A DNA stretch of 64,000 nt from Pustulibacterium marinum (GCF_900116665.1 NZ_FPBK01000003.1:24281-88280), one strand, 5' to 3'; numbered from the stretch's first letter, positions 1-10,064 are shown. The notes: generated from the sequence alone by a model not told the origin. Numbers and translations are program-made.

Positions 1-1881
1 TATGGTGATGTGGATGTGACCGATAATGCTGCCGTGAATCAAGGTGGTGTGTTACTGGGTGTTTTGGCTACGCCTCCAAACATTGGTATTTATAACGAAA
101 ATGGAACCTTTACAAGTAATCCTTTCCAAGATTGGGAAAATCCATATTCAAGTACAGATGGTTCCGACAGAGGTTACAAAAACCAACGTTTATTAGGGAA
201 TGTCTATACAGAATTTAGATTCGTAAAAGATTTGAAATTCAAGTCGAACTTTGGTATTGATTATAATGCAGATCGTTATGACTATTTCCTAGACCCATTC
301 CGTACTAGTTATGGTAGAGCTACAAACGGTATTGGTAGATACAACACCAACATCAACAACTACTTTATTTGGGATAATACCTTAAGTTATAAAAAGCAAT
401 TTGGAGATCATAAAATAGAAGCACTTGCCGGAACGGTATATCAAAAATACCGTTGGGAATACAGTAGTATTGAACGCAGAAACTTTGCGAGCGCAGAAAT
501 CACCACTCCGGGTGCAGGTTCTGAAATCATTACAGCAAACGCTGGAAAAAGTGAAGCGGCTAACGCTTCTATCTTGGCACGTTTGGTTTATGATTACAAA
601 AATAAATACTTACTTACAGCCAACTTCCGTAGAGATGGTTCTTCTAAATTCGGGCCTAATAAAAAGTGGGGTAACTTCCCTTCGGTTTCTGTGGGTTGGA
701 GAATTTCTAATGAGTCATTCTTAGAAAATGTAGAAGAACTTACGGAATTAAAACTTAGAGCTGGTTATGGTGCGGTAGGGAACGATAATATTGCAACCTA
801 CGCATACCTTGCAAGAGTTGGTAGTGGCGGAAACTATCCTATCGGCGGTACTGCACAACCGGGAACATATCCTGCTACGATAGCTAATTACGATTTACAA
901 TGGGAAAGCTCAAATCAATTAAACGTGGGGTTAGATCTTCGTTTGTTTGATAGTAAGATCAGTTTTTCTGTGGACGGATATGTAAAAACAAATGACAATC
1001 TATTGTTAGATGCACCGCTACCAACCGGAACAGGATTCAGTAGTGCCATTCAAAACGTGGGACGCGTACAAAACAAAGGTTTAGAATTTCAATTAAACAC
1101 TACTACGCTACAAAAAGGTGACTTTACCTGGGAAACATCAGCCAATATTTCGTTCAACAGAAATGAGGTTCAGGATTTAGTGGGTCAGGAATTGTATGAT
1201 GGTAATGTTGCCGGTCGTGGAGAAGTCAGTTTAATCCGTGAAGGAGAAGCATTGGGAACTTTTTACGGTTATGTGTGGGGCGGTGTAGATCCGCAAACCG
1301 GAGATGTATACTACATTGATCAAAATGGGGAAAGCACTTTTAACCCAACGGCAGATGATCGCACCATTATAGGAAATGCAAATCCAGACTTTACCTATAG
1401 TCTTGGCAATACCCTAAGCTATAAGAACTTTGGTTTGAACATCTTTTTACAAGGTTCACAAGGAAATGATATTTTCAATGCTACCCGCGTGAACATGGAA
1501 GGAATGATCGATTCTAAAAACCAGTTCACATCTGTTTTGGATAGATGGCAAAATCCTGGTGATGTTACAGACATTCCAAGAGTGTTGGAAGGCGATATTA
1601 GAAACTCATTAGCTTCTGATCGTTATGTAGAAGATGGTTCATATTTACGTTTCAAAGCGGTGACTTTGAGTTACAATCTTCCTAAAACATTTTTAGAGAA
1701 AGTAAAGCTTACTACGTTCAAGCTTTATGTTACTGGTGAAAACTTGATCACCATCACAGATTACTCTGGTTTTGATCCGGAAGTAAATGCCTTTGGCGGT
1801 AGTAATACGGTACAAGGAGTAGACTTTGGAACTTATCCACAGACGAGAAATATCATTTTTGGTATGAACTTAACTTTTTAA
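1..1881 (+). CDS. SusC/RagA-type TonB-dependent transporter, 5'-truncated by the window
   Basis: C-terminal part of an outer-membrane SusC-family barrel that imports oligosaccharides with energy from TonB. The frame is open from base 1, so signal peptide, carboxypeptidase-like domain and plug lie upstream of the window. The 626 visible residues are typical barrel: repeated aromatic beta-strands, the N-R-D-G-S-S-K-F-G region found in SusC barrels (about residues 205-215), and a terminal strand ending in Phe. SusD follows after 9 bp, which is the standard pair order. The full protein is usually about 1000 residues, so roughly 400 are missing. Family assignment is firm; the glycan is inferred from the GH30 neighbours. 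Confidence 0.95.
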   Translation, partial: YGDVDVTDNAAVNQGGVLLGVLATPPNIGIYNENGTFTSNPFQDWENPYSSTDGSDRGYKNQRLLGNVYTEFRFVKDLKFKSNFGIDYNADRYDYFLDPFRTSYGRATNGIGRYNTNINNYFIWDNTLSYKKQFGDHKIEALAGTVYQKYRWEYSSIERRNFASAEITTPGAGSEIITANAGKSEAANASILARLVYDYKNKYLLTANFRRDGSSKFGPNKKWGNFPSVSVGWRISNESFLENVEELTELKLRAGYGAVGNDNIATYAYLARVGSGGNYPIGGTAQPGTYPATIANYDLQWESSNQLNVGLDLRLFDSKISFSVDGYVKTNDNLLLDAPLPTGTGFSSAIQNVGRVQNKGLEFQLNTTTLQKGDFTWETSANISFNRNEVQDLVGQELYDGNVAGRGEVSLIREGEALGTFYGYVWGGVDPQTGDVYYIDQNGESTFNPTADDRTIIGNANPDFTYSLGNTLSYKNFGLNIFLQGSQGNDIFNATRVNMEGMIDSKNQFTSVLDRWQNPGDVTDIPRVLEGDIRNSLASDRYVEDGSYLRFKAVTLSYNLPKTFLEKVKLTTFKLYVTGENLITITDYSGFDPEVNAFGGSNTVQGVDFGTYPQTRNIIFGMNLTF

Positions 1882-1890
1882 AAACGCATT

Positions 1891-3381
1891 ATGAAAAGAT
1901 ATCATTCTATAAAAACATATATGGCAGCGGCCTTGTTGCTAGCTGCTTCCGTAAGCTGTGAAGACGAGCTAGACCTGTACCCTATTTCGCAAGAAGTGGC
2001 AGACAATGCTTACAGTACCGGAACTCAAATTGAAGCTGCTTTAACCGGTGTATATGAGTCGTTTCAATCCTCTCAATACTACGCCTGGGATTTTGTCATG
2101 GCAGAAGATATTCGTAGTGATAATTACTATGCTGGTGGTGACAACCCAGAAATTTTTGCGTATGATCGTGTAGATCTTTCGCCTACCAACTCAAGAGTAA
2201 ATGCTTTATGGGCTAGTGTATACAATGCTATTTCCAAAGCAAACTTGGTATTGGAAAAAACACCGGAAGTTACCGAGAACATTACCGAAGAGCGCAAGGA
2301 TCAGATTTTGGGGGAAGCCTATTTTTTAAGAGCCTATCATTACTTTGTATTGGTTAAAAACTTTGGAGATGTTCCACTGTACATTAATTTTGTAAGCTCT
2401 GCAGACCCTGCTGACACACGTTTACCAAGAAGTTCAAAAGAAGAAGTATATGCACAAATTGTAAGTGATCTTAACAATGCTCTTACTCGTCTACCAGATA
2501 CTTATGGTAGCGATGCCAGCGTAAACAAAGCCAGAGCTACCAAAGGAGCTGCCAATGCCTTGCTGGCAAAAGTATACGCGCAAATGCCTACACCAGATTA
2601 TACGGCTGTTTTAGCACATGCCAATGCTGTGATCAATAGTCCTGCAGGCTATTCTTTACTTAGCAATTACGATGAACTGTTTGATGGAAACCATTATAAC
2701 AATGCAGAGTCTATCATCGAAATTCAGTATTTGGGAGGAAACGAAGGAAACTGGGGACCACAAATGCACTTGCCTCCTTCTGTAAGTGGAGATAACTGGA
2801 GAAAATTTACCACACCATCTCATGATTTGGTAGATGCTTTTGACAGTGAAGGAGACAACATTCGTAAAAATGCAACCATCCTTTTTGAAAATGTTAGTTG
2901 GGTAGATGAATACTGGGGTAATGCCACAAACAGCAGTGTACCTTTTGCTTACAAGTGGAGAAATGCAGGTTCATGGGCAAGTTCAGATGATATTTATTTG
3001 TTGCGTTTAGCAGATATTATTTTGATGAAAGCTGAAGCTCAAAACGAACTTGGACAAACAGCAGATGCTGCCACCACTGTAAACTTGGTACGTAACCGCG
3101 CAGGTTTAGCAAATCTTAATAGTGATGCTACCGCTTCTCAAAGTGCTATGCGTATGGCTATTTTAAAAGAGCGCCGTTTAGAACTGGCACAAGAAGGACA
3201 CCGTTGGAGTGATCTGGTACGTTTTGGTATGGCTCAAGAGGTTATGAATAGTGTAGATGATATTGACCTAAGTACAGGCCAATCCGTTAACTATGCTGTT
3301 GATGAACATGATCTTTTAATGCCGATTCCTCAAGCAGAAATCAACCGTAATCCTAATCTGGAGCAAAACCCGGGTTATTAA
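1891..3381 (+). CDS. SusD/RagB-family glycan-binding lipoprotein
   Basis: Surface lipoprotein that forms the lid of the SusC pore and captures glycan. The signal peptide ends in a lipobox with Cys23 (S-V-S-C) followed by acidic residues, as expected for export to the surface. The all-helical SusD body is recognisable from E-A-Y-F-L-R-A-Y-H-Y-F near residue 145, R-W-S-D-L-V-R-F near 445, and the conserved end P-I-P-Q-x-E-I-N-R-N-P-x-L-x-Q-N-P-G-Y. Its 496 residues fit the family. It sits 9 bp after SusC and 18 bp before a GH30 gene, so it is almost certainly in the same operon. Confidence 0.96.
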   Translation: MKRYHSIKTYMAAALLLAASVSCEDELDLYPISQEVADNAYSTGTQIEAALTGVYESFQSSQYYAWDFVMAEDIRSDNYYAGGDNPEIFAYDRVDLSPTNSRVNALWASVYNAISKANLVLEKTPEVTENITEERKDQILGEAYFLRAYHYFVLVKNFGDVPLYINFVSSADPADTRLPRSSKEEVYAQIVSDLNNALTRLPDTYGSDASVNKARATKGAANALLAKVYAQMPTPDYTAVLAHANAVINSPAGYSLLSNYDELFDGNHYNNAESIIEIQYLGGNEGNWGPQMHLPPSVSGDNWRKFTTPSHDLVDAFDSEGDNIRKNATILFENVSWVDEYWGNATNSSVPFAYKWRNAGSWASSDDIYLLRLADIILMKAEAQNELGQTADAATTVNLVRNRAGLANLNSDATASQSAMRMAILKERRLELAQEGHRWSDLVRFGMAQEVMNSVDDIDLSTGQSVNYAVDEHDLLMPIPQAEINRNPNLEQNPGY

Positions 3382-3399
3382 TTTTGAAACGAAACATAG

Positions 3400-4863
3400 A
3401 TGAAAAAACAATATATCACCATCAGTCTTTTGGCAATTGCCACACTTTTTACTGCATGTTCAGAAGATGAAAAACCCTACTACCCACCGCCAAGTACTGG
3501 TGGTGAAGGAACCGAGGTTGCTACTGCCCAAATGTGGGTGACCAGTGGAGACCAGAGTAGGTTACTAGCAGCGCAGGACAACCTTAGCATTGTAGATAAT
3601 ACTGAAACTACCTATCCTGCCATCACCATCAACAGTGGAGAACAATTACAAGAAATAGAGGGGTTTGGAGCTGCATTAACAGGTTCTTCAGCTTATTTGA
3701 TCAAAAATAAGCTGAGTGCCGCGCAGCGCAATGCTTTACTGGCAGATCTTTTCAATGCAGAAAACGGTATTGGATTAAGCTACCTTCGTTTAACCGTAGG
3801 GGCTTCTGATTTTTCGTTGGAAGATTTCACCTATGACGATATGCCTTCCGGTATTACGGATGAGAATCTGGATAATTTCAGTATTGCGCATGACGAAACC
3901 AATGTCATTCCGGTATTGTCGGATATTCTGGCCATCAATCCAAACATTCAATTGATGGGAAGTCCGTGGAGTGCTCCAGCTTGGATGAAAACCAATCAAA
4001 GTTTGTATGGTGGTACATTGAGTACTTCATATTACAACACCTATGCAAACTATTTGGTGAAATATATTGAAGCATACGCTACTCATGGCATTACCATCAA
4101 TGCAATTACGCCACAAAACGAACCATTACATACCTCTGGGTATCCTACCATGAAAATGGAAGCTACGGAACAAGCGGCATTCATCAAAAATGCATTGGGA
4201 CCTGTTTTTGCAGCGAATGATATCGATACAAAGATCATTGCCTATGATCATAACTTTGATGAAACCAGTTATCCTTTAACTGTATTGGCTGACGAAGATG
4301 CTGCACAATATGTTTCCGGTAGTGCTTTTCACGCCTACGCAGGGGAAGTGAGTGCTATGGACAATGTACATGCTGCCTACCCGGATAAAGACTTGTACTT
4401 TACCGAGATCTCTGGTGGCGAATGGAGTACCGACTTTGGTTCGAACCTTAAATGGTACACGCGTAATATTTTGATAGGAACTACACGCAATTGGTCTAAA
4501 ACTGCTTTGTTCTGGAACCTAGCATTGGATACCAATCACGGACCTACCAACAATGGCTGTAGTGATTGCCGTGGCGTAGTAACCATAGATGATGCTGGTG
4601 ACGTGAGTGAAAATGTGGAGTACTATGCACTTGCACACTTTTCAAAATTTGTGCGTCCCGGTGCGCACCGCATCAGCAGTACTACGTTTGATGCCAGCAC
4701 AGGCTTGTACAATGTAGCTTTTGAAAACACAGATGGTAGCATGGTATTGATCGTTCTAAATGAGAGTCCGTCTACCAAAAACTTTTCAGTGGTTTTAGGA
4801 GACCATCGCTTTGACGGATCCATACCACAATCAAGTGTTGCAACCATTACTTGGAATTATTAA
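3400..4863 (+). CDS. GH30-family glycoside hydrolase lipoprotein
   Basis: Retaining glycosidase of family GH30, probably acting on beta-1,6-linked glucan. Lipobox Cys is residue 20 (L-F-T-A-C). The (beta/alpha)8 barrel begins with E-G-F-G-A-A-L-T-G near residue 87. The acid/base is likely Glu241 in P-Q-N-E-P and the nucleophile Glu336 in Y-F-T-E-I. G-S-P-W-S-A-P-A-W-M-K is a conserved GH30 signature. A short beta-sandwich follows at the C-terminus. The 487 residues are full length. It lies between SusD and the SusE-like gene with short spacers. Family is firm; linkage specificity is inferred from the locus. Confidence 0.93.
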   Translation: MKKQYITISLLAIATLFTACSEDEKPYYPPPSTGGEGTEVATAQMWVTSGDQSRLLAAQDNLSIVDNTETTYPAITINSGEQLQEIEGFGAALTGSSAYLIKNKLSAAQRNALLADLFNAENGIGLSYLRLTVGASDFSLEDFTYDDMPSGITDENLDNFSIAHDETNVIPVLSDILAINPNIQLMGSPWSAPAWMKTNQSLYGGTLSTSYYNTYANYLVKYIEAYATHGITINAITPQNEPLHTSGYPTMKMEATEQAAFIKNALGPVFAANDIDTKIIAYDHNFDETSYPLTVLADEDAAQYVSGSAFHAYAGEVSAMDNVHAAYPDKDLYFTEISGGEWSTDFGSNLKWYTRNILIGTTRNWSKTALFWNLALDTNHGPTNNGCSDCRGVVTIDDAGDVSENVEYYALAHFSKFVRPGAHRISSTTFDASTGLYNVAFENTDGSMVLIVLNESPSTKNFSVVLGDHRFDGSIPQSSVATITWNY

Positions 4864-4875
4864 AAACGAAACATC

Positions 4876-6600
4876 ATGAAACATTTATATACCTACCTTA
4901 TCGCTGCCTTTGCATTACTAGCAGCGGTGTCTTGTGAAAAAGACAATGTAGCGCCAGTGGGCAACTGGTCTTTAAGTGAACCAACACTTACGGCGCCAGA
5001 CGATGGAAGCGCTTATATTTTGGACGAATCCGATCCTAACGAGCATTTTTATTTTGAATGGGAAGCTGCTGAGTCTACAGCCGGCTTTCAGGTACGTTAC
5101 CAATTGGTACTAGATACTTTGGGAAGCGAAAATTATGATACACCCCTACTTTCGGTTGCTTCGGACAACAACGGAAAAGCCACTACCGGAAACCTAACCG
5201 CCGGTGATATTGACCTTGCGTTATCTTATGCAGGATTTCCTGCCGGGGAAGCTGCCGAAGTAGAATGGGCTGTGGTTGCTATTTGTCAGGATACCAAAAC
5301 GGTGGCTGCGCGTAGTATTCACTTTACTCGTTTTGAAACCGAATATGTTCCGGTACAGTTATTTGTTTCCGGTGCCGCTACCGAAGCAGGTACAGATCTT
5401 TCCAATGCAGTGGCCATGCGTCACTTGTTAGATGGAGATCAAAACAACACCTTTGTTTTTGAAACCTATACTTCTCTGGAAGCAGGGATGCCATTCCAAT
5501 TCTATAGCAAAAGAGAATTGCCGGCACACATCTATGGTGGTGGTGAAAATACCCTTATAAAAGGTGGTGATGCCCTTACGGTAGAAGAATCCGGAGTATA
5601 TCGTATTACAGTAGATCTTATGAACAATACCTACAGCTTGTTGATGATCAACAATTGGAGTATTGTGGGAGAACCTATTCCAAATGGTTGGGGTGGTGAT
5701 GCACCATTAACCTACATAGGTGGTGGTGTTTGGGAGTCTACCATGGTATTAACCAGTGGTGGGTTTGTTTTCCGTGCTAATGAAGACTGGGGTTATTTAT
5801 TAAAACTAGTTTCAGGGACTACAGACGAAGTGTACATGGAAGCACAAGCAGGAGCTGCCGGAATTTCTATAGAAGACCTTAGTGTGGCCAACGCAGGAGA
5901 ATATACCGTGACTTTAGACCTTTCTTCCGCTCCGTATACGTATCATATGGAATCTAATTTGAATCCACCATCAGAAACTCCGGATGCTTTGTATCTATTA
6001 GCCGATGGTGTTTCCGTAGCTACATTTGCTATGGATGGTGATGTTTTCAGTACCAATTATTTACCATTACAAGCAGGGGTTACCTACCAATGGAACAGTA
6101 TGGAAGATGGTAGTGGAACAGCTTATTTTACTTCAGCAAGTATCGGAGCTTCAGACAATCCTGATGGAGATGCTGTAACGGGTGCTTTTGGTTTTGTAGA
6201 AGGCGAAGGTACTTTTAGCGTAGACCATGATCAGGCGTACAAATTGAGTCTAGACTTTGCTACCGGAAACGGAACGTGGAAGTACTACAACCTCAAAGTA
6301 TTCCACTGGGATAATATCAATAATGGATGGGATGATCGCCAGGAAATACCTATGACCTATCAACATCCAAACACTTTTATATTAAGCACTAGCCTTACGG
6401 CCAATTACGATATCAAATTTATCTCTCCTTGGGATGTAGACTTGGGTACTGATACTCCAACAGCTATGAGCGGTAACTTGTACAATGGCGATGGTGGCGG
6501 TGTCAACTTAAATCCGATCACTACTACAGGAACCTACACTATGGAGGCTACCATAAACGATACCTATACAGGCGGAACCTACAGTATTACAGCAGAATAA
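4876..6600 (+). CDS. SusE/SusF-like outer-membrane glycan-binding lipoprotein
   Basis: Surface lipoprotein with a short signal peptide and lipobox Cys20 (A-A-V-S-C). An N-terminal SusE-type Ig-like domain (about 25-150) is followed by repeated modules with the S-I-V-G-x-P-I-P-N-G-W / F-R-A-N-E-D-W-G pattern seen in SusE/SusF starch-binding repeats (about 255-300), then further beta-rich modules. No catalytic motif is visible, so it most likely binds the glycan. It is placed 12 bp after the first GH30 and shares the spacer words GAAACGAAACAT with the preceding gene junction. The sequence alone does not identify its ligand. Confidence 0.82.
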   Translation: MKHLYTYLIAAFALLAAVSCEKDNVAPVGNWSLSEPTLTAPDDGSAYILDESDPNEHFYFEWEAAESTAGFQVRYQLVLDTLGSENYDTPLLSVASDNNGKATTGNLTAGDIDLALSYAGFPAGEAAEVEWAVVAICQDTKTVAARSIHFTRFETEYVPVQLFVSGAATEAGTDLSNAVAMRHLLDGDQNNTFVFETYTSLEAGMPFQFYSKRELPAHIYGGGENTLIKGGDALTVEESGVYRITVDLMNNTYSLLMINNWSIVGEPIPNGWGGDAPLTYIGGGVWESTMVLTSGGFVFRANEDWGYLLKLVSGTTDEVYMEAQAGAAGISIEDLSVANAGEYTVTLDLSSAPYTYHMESNLNPPSETPDALYLLADGVSVATFAMDGDVFSTNYLPLQAGVTYQWNSMEDGSGTAYFTSASIGASDNPDGDAVTGAFGFVEGEGTFSVDHDQAYKLSLDFATGNGTWKYYNLKVFHWDNINNGWDDRQEIPMTYQHPNTFILSTSLTANYDIKFISPWDVDLGTDTPTAMSGNLYNGDGGGVNLNPITTTGTYTMEATINDTYTGGTYSITAE

Positions 6601-6615
6601 TTTCCCTAAACACAT

Positions 6616-6642
6616 ACCGGCAAATGCATGGCGTTTGCCGGT
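6616..6642 (+). terminator. Stem-loop between the SusE-like gene and the second GH30
   Basis: A 12-bp stem (arms 6616-6627 and 6631-6642, one G-T wobble) closes over a 3-base loop, 15 bp after the SusE-like stop. Only TTTATA follows, so it is at best a weak terminator. It may instead protect the upstream transcript end or tune expression of the downstream GH30. An in-frame ATG sits in the loop (6628), which is why I take 6658 as the GH30 start. Confidence 0.6.
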
Positions 6643-6657
6643 TTATATACCATCATT

Positions 6658-8082
6658 ATGAAGTTATCTACCAAAAAACTAACCACCATGAGTCTTGGAC
6701 TTTCCTTGCTCTGTGGTGTTGTGGCCTGTGATGAGCAGCCTGCAAAAGAAACCAACCTACCCAAAGGCAAGGTATATGTAACCAGTATGGATGAAACCCT
6801 GCTGCTTGCACCACAAGACCTGCCTACACATACCGAAGAAGAAATACATACAACCATCCAACTTGATACCGCCACTACCTACCAAACTATGGACGGTTTT
6901 GGCTATACCCTTACCGGCGGGAGCGCCATGCATTTACACAACATGAGTGCCCCTGCCCGCAAGGAACTTTTAGAAGAGTTGTTTGGTGACCACGAAACAA
7001 GTGTGCGTGTTAATTATCTGAGAATTAGTATAGGAGCTTCAGACCTAGACGAAGCTCCTTTCTCTTATGATGACCTACCGGAAGGTACTACCGATGTTCC
7101 TCTGGAGCATTTTACACTGGCACACGATACCTTGGATGTGGTACCGATGTTAAAAGAAATATTAGCTATCAATCCAAAAATTCAATTATTAGGTTCACCC
7201 TGGTCTCCACCGGTGTGGATGAAAGACAATCATGATACCCGTGGCGGTAGTCTATTACCGGAGTATTATGAAACCTATGCCCGCTACTTTGTAAAGTATA
7301 TTCGTGCTATGGAAGCTGAAGGAATTACCATCAATGCGATGACCATTCAGAACGAACCCTTACACCCCGGTAACAATCCAAGCTTGTTAATGCTACCGGA
7401 ACAGCAAAGTACTTTTATCAAGGAACATTTAGGACCACTTTTTAAGGAGGAAGGCATCAACACAAAGATCATTTTGTATGATCACAATGCAGACAGACCC
7501 GATTACCCTATCAGCATTCTTGATGATCCTGAAACAGCACAGTATGTAGACGGTGCAGCCTTTCACTTGTATGGTGGTGAAATAGATGCCGTAAGCAAAG
7601 TACACGAAGCACACCCCAACAAACATCTGTATTTTACAGAGCAATGGGTAGGTGCTCCCGGTGATTTTGCCAAAGAGATGAATTGGCATACCGAAAACCT
7701 CATCATTGGCGCACCGCGTAACTGGTGTAAAACAGTATTGGAATGGAACTTGGCGGCTGATGCCAACCAACAACCGCATACAGACCGTGGTGGGTGCGAC
7801 CGTTGTTTGGGCGCTGTAACCATAACAGGTGATAACGTTACTCGTAACCCGGCATACTACATCATTGCACAAGCTGCTAAGTTTGTACGTGCAGGAGCAG
7901 TACGCATTGCCTCTACGATGGAAAAAGAACTACCAAACGTTGCCTACCAAAACCCTGATGGAAGTTTGGTAGTGATTGTTCAAAATAAATCAACTGAAAA
8001 ACGAACATTTTATATAGATGCCAACGGTACGCGCCATTTGGCTGTGCTAGATGGTGAAACCGTAGGTACTTTTACCTTTTAA
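6658..8082 (+). CDS. Second GH30-family glycoside hydrolase lipoprotein
   Basis: Paralogue of the GH30 at 3400-4863. Starting at 6658 gives a clean lipoprotein signal with Cys24 (G-V-V-A-C); an in-frame ATG at 6628 would put ten extra residues, read through a hairpin, before it. Key residues are Glu233 in I-Q-N-E-P (acid/base) and Glu328 in Y-F-T-E-Q-W (nucleophile). G-S-P-W-S-P-P-V-W-M-K is conserved. Two GH30 enzymes in one locus may differ in chain-length or branching preference; that is inference. Length is 474 residues. An A/T-rich 7-bp inverted repeat overlaps the stop codon. Confidence 0.92.
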   Translation: MKLSTKKLTTMSLGLSLLCGVVACDEQPAKETNLPKGKVYVTSMDETLLLAPQDLPTHTEEEIHTTIQLDTATTYQTMDGFGYTLTGGSAMHLHNMSAPARKELLEELFGDHETSVRVNYLRISIGASDLDEAPFSYDDLPEGTTDVPLEHFTLAHDTLDVVPMLKEILAINPKIQLLGSPWSPPVWMKDNHDTRGGSLLPEYYETYARYFVKYIRAMEAEGITINAMTIQNEPLHPGNNPSLLMLPEQQSTFIKEHLGPLFKEEGINTKIILYDHNADRPDYPISILDDPETAQYVDGAAFHLYGGEIDAVSKVHEAHPNKHLYFTEQWVGAPGDFAKEMNWHTENLIIGAPRNWCKTVLEWNLAADANQQPHTDRGGCDRCLGAVTITGDNVTRNPAYYIIAQAAKFVRAGAVRIASTMEKELPNVAYQNPDGSLVVIVQNKSTEKRTFYIDANGTRHLAVLDGETVGTFTF

Positions 8083-8268
8083 TTTTCCTCTTGAAAATTT
8101 CCCCCTGGTACGTTGGGTACCACGTTTATAGCAATACTATAAACAAGTATGTATGTTCAGTATGCAGCTGCGTTTACCTCATGGTTTTCGCAGCTGTTTT
8201 TATTTTTACGTAAAGTTTGTTGTATCTTCGAACCATATTTATATGTTGATACCACTAGAAAACTAACC

Positions 8269-9156
8269 ATGACTTCCACACAAAAACCAAAAATAATAAC
8301 GCGTATAGGTGCAATGCTATTAGACCATGTTGCTATGACTTTTGTAGCGATCATCTTTATGATTCCTTTTATGATAGGGGTCTTTTCCAATGCGCTGCAA
8401 GTTTCTCACGAACCTTCCTCCTTTGCTTTTTCAAAAGTGTTGCTTTATATAGCACTACTAGGGTTTTCACTATATTTTTGTAAAGACAGTTTCCAAGGGC
8501 GTAGCTTGGGAAAAAGAGTTACTAAACTACAGGTACACAACTATAAAACAGGACAGATAGCCCATCCGATGCGCTGTTTCATTCGAAACATTTTTATCAT
8601 CATTTGGCCATTGGAAGTCATCATGACACTCATTAATCCTAGTAGAAGACTTGGAGATTATGTTGCCGGAACTTGCGTAGTTACCTATGACGCAGCAACA
8701 GACCAACCCAAAACAAACTATGCACAAGTGGGGATGGCTATTGTAATAAGTTATGTGATATTACTACTCATAAGCCTACCCTATATTGGATCTTTCAACG
8801 GGCCTACAAGCAACAGTGTACACTATGTAGAAAGTTCACTCAACACTCCTGCAGCAGCCGAAACCACACAAATGTTTGCAGACAGTTTAGGAGAAGTTTT
8901 AACGGCCGATGTACGCGTTTACGATCATATTAAAGAAGATGAAAACCTCTCATATGTTTCCGTGATTGTACGACTAAATGAGAATTATTTAGCCAATGAT
9001 GATGATTACGAATCGCTCAAATCTGCTATCTTACCATTACTTTACAGCAAATTCCCTCAGGGAACTTTTGTAGGGCGCATAAAATATGTATACCAACAAG
9101 GGGGAACAATAAAAATGCGATCTATGACCCTAGATTGGAGAGATGAAGAGAAATAG
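8269..9156 (+). CDS. RDD-family membrane protein
   Basis: Inner-membrane protein of the RDD family. The Arg-Ile-Gly-Ala-Met-Leu-Leu-Asp-His opening carries the family Arg and Asp positions. The N-terminal half has three hydrophobic segments (about 20-45, 60-80, 105-125) with G-R-S-L-G-K-R and R-R-L-G-D-Y-V-A-G-T between them, both typical of RDD. A fourth segment (about 150-175) precedes a soluble C-terminal domain of about 110 residues, an addition to the basic RDD unit. The start at M-T-S-T-Q-K was preferred over in-frame upstream codons, which would add 40 non-conserved residues. A TATCTTCG element (8223-8230) precedes it. Function of the family is poorly known. Confidence 0.85.
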   Translation: MTSTQKPKIITRIGAMLLDHVAMTFVAIIFMIPFMIGVFSNALQVSHEPSSFAFSKVLLYIALLGFSLYFCKDSFQGRSLGKRVTKLQVHNYKTGQIAHPMRCFIRNIFIIIWPLEVIMTLINPSRRLGDYVAGTCVVTYDAATDQPKTNYAQVGMAIVISYVILLLISLPYIGSFNGPTSNSVHYVESSLNTPAAAETTQMFADSLGEVLTADVRVYDHIKEDENLSYVSVIVRLNENYLANDDDYESLKSAILPLLYSKFPQGTFVGRIKYVYQQGGTIKMRSMTLDWRDEEK

Positions 9157-9667
9157 TATCTAAAAGTTTTAAAACAAAATACAAACTTTAACGGCAACGC
9201 TCCAAAAAAAGAAAATTCCATCGCGGGATTACTGAAATTATAAGTAGGTCTACAACGGCTTTTTTCATACCTCAAGATGTATAGTCATAGCATATCAAAC
9301 ACCGTTATACATACACCACTCTTTTACAGATAGATACATCATTATATATATTACATTCTTTACAATTTTTGTAGTACTAGCTATAGAACTAGCGCTTTTT
9401 ACCACACTATAACGTTTTAATTTGAAGTACTATTTGCTTACATCAGTATTAAAAACCCTTATAAACACTAGCCTCACCCCTGTTTTTACATTTTTTTTAG
9501 CGTGTTGTATTTTGTATGAAATTTTTTTATATATTGAAAAAAGTAAATCATTAGATATCAAACATTTACTCCCATTCCCAAATTAAACCTACCCATAGCT
9601 ATTGTTCCCCTAGCTATACTTTGGATGTCTCCCCTACGCAGTACGGCATCCCATGATACCTTTATTA

Positions 9668-9689
9668 CAATTTCTTTGCTAAGAAATTG
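9668..9689. other. Perfect 9-bp hairpin
   Basis: CAATTTCTT and AAGAAATTG pair perfectly over the loop TGCT. No T-tract follows directly, so it is a structured element of unknown role rather than a clear terminator. Confidence 0.6.
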
Positions 9690-9779
9690 GTCTATATATA
9701 GTAGCGGCATACCCTAAAAAAGGTGTATGCAATGATCATGTGTATTTTATGATGTGCATTGTATTTGTAAGGGCTTCAT

Positions 9780-9956
9780 GCATACTTGCGAAACGGCTTT
9801 GCATACTTGCGAAACGGCTTTGCATACTTGCGAAACGGCTTTACATACTTGCGAAATGGCTTTGCATACTTGCGAAACGGCTTTACATACTTGCGAAACG
9901 GCTTTGCATACTTGCGAAACGGCTTTGCATACTTGCGAAACGGCTTTGCATACTTG
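9780..9956. repeat. 21-bp tandem repeat, 8.4 copies
   Basis: Eight consecutive 21-bp units of the form (g/a)catacttgcgaaacggcttt start at 9780, 9801, 9822, 9843, 9864, 9885, 9906 and 9927, then a 9-base partial copy. Units 4 and 6 begin with A instead of G, and unit 4 has T for C in the aaacgg part; the others are identical. The period equals two helical turns and is divisible by three, so several frames on both strands stay open (for example I-L-A-K-R-L-C or Q-V-C-K-A-V-S repeats). None has a good start region, so I treat it as non-coding. Confidence 0.95.
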
Positions 9957-10064
9957 TTTGAGCAGTCCGTTTACCGCTGCAATGCATCTATGATAAGGCA
10001 TGCATGCGATACACTTCCATACGCTACAAAGAGCAGCCACCAAACCTTGTTTGATCGTGGCAAA

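Noticed and set aside
7429..7872. 147-residue frame antisense to the second GH30 gene
   Set aside because: It mirrors the codon pattern of a well-supported enzyme and has no recognisable domain.
8081..8122. Hairpins AATTTTC/GAAAATT and TGGTAC/GTACCA after the second GH30 as terminator
   Set aside because: The stems are 6-7 bp and neither is followed by a T-run; termination here is possible but not supported well enough to annotate.
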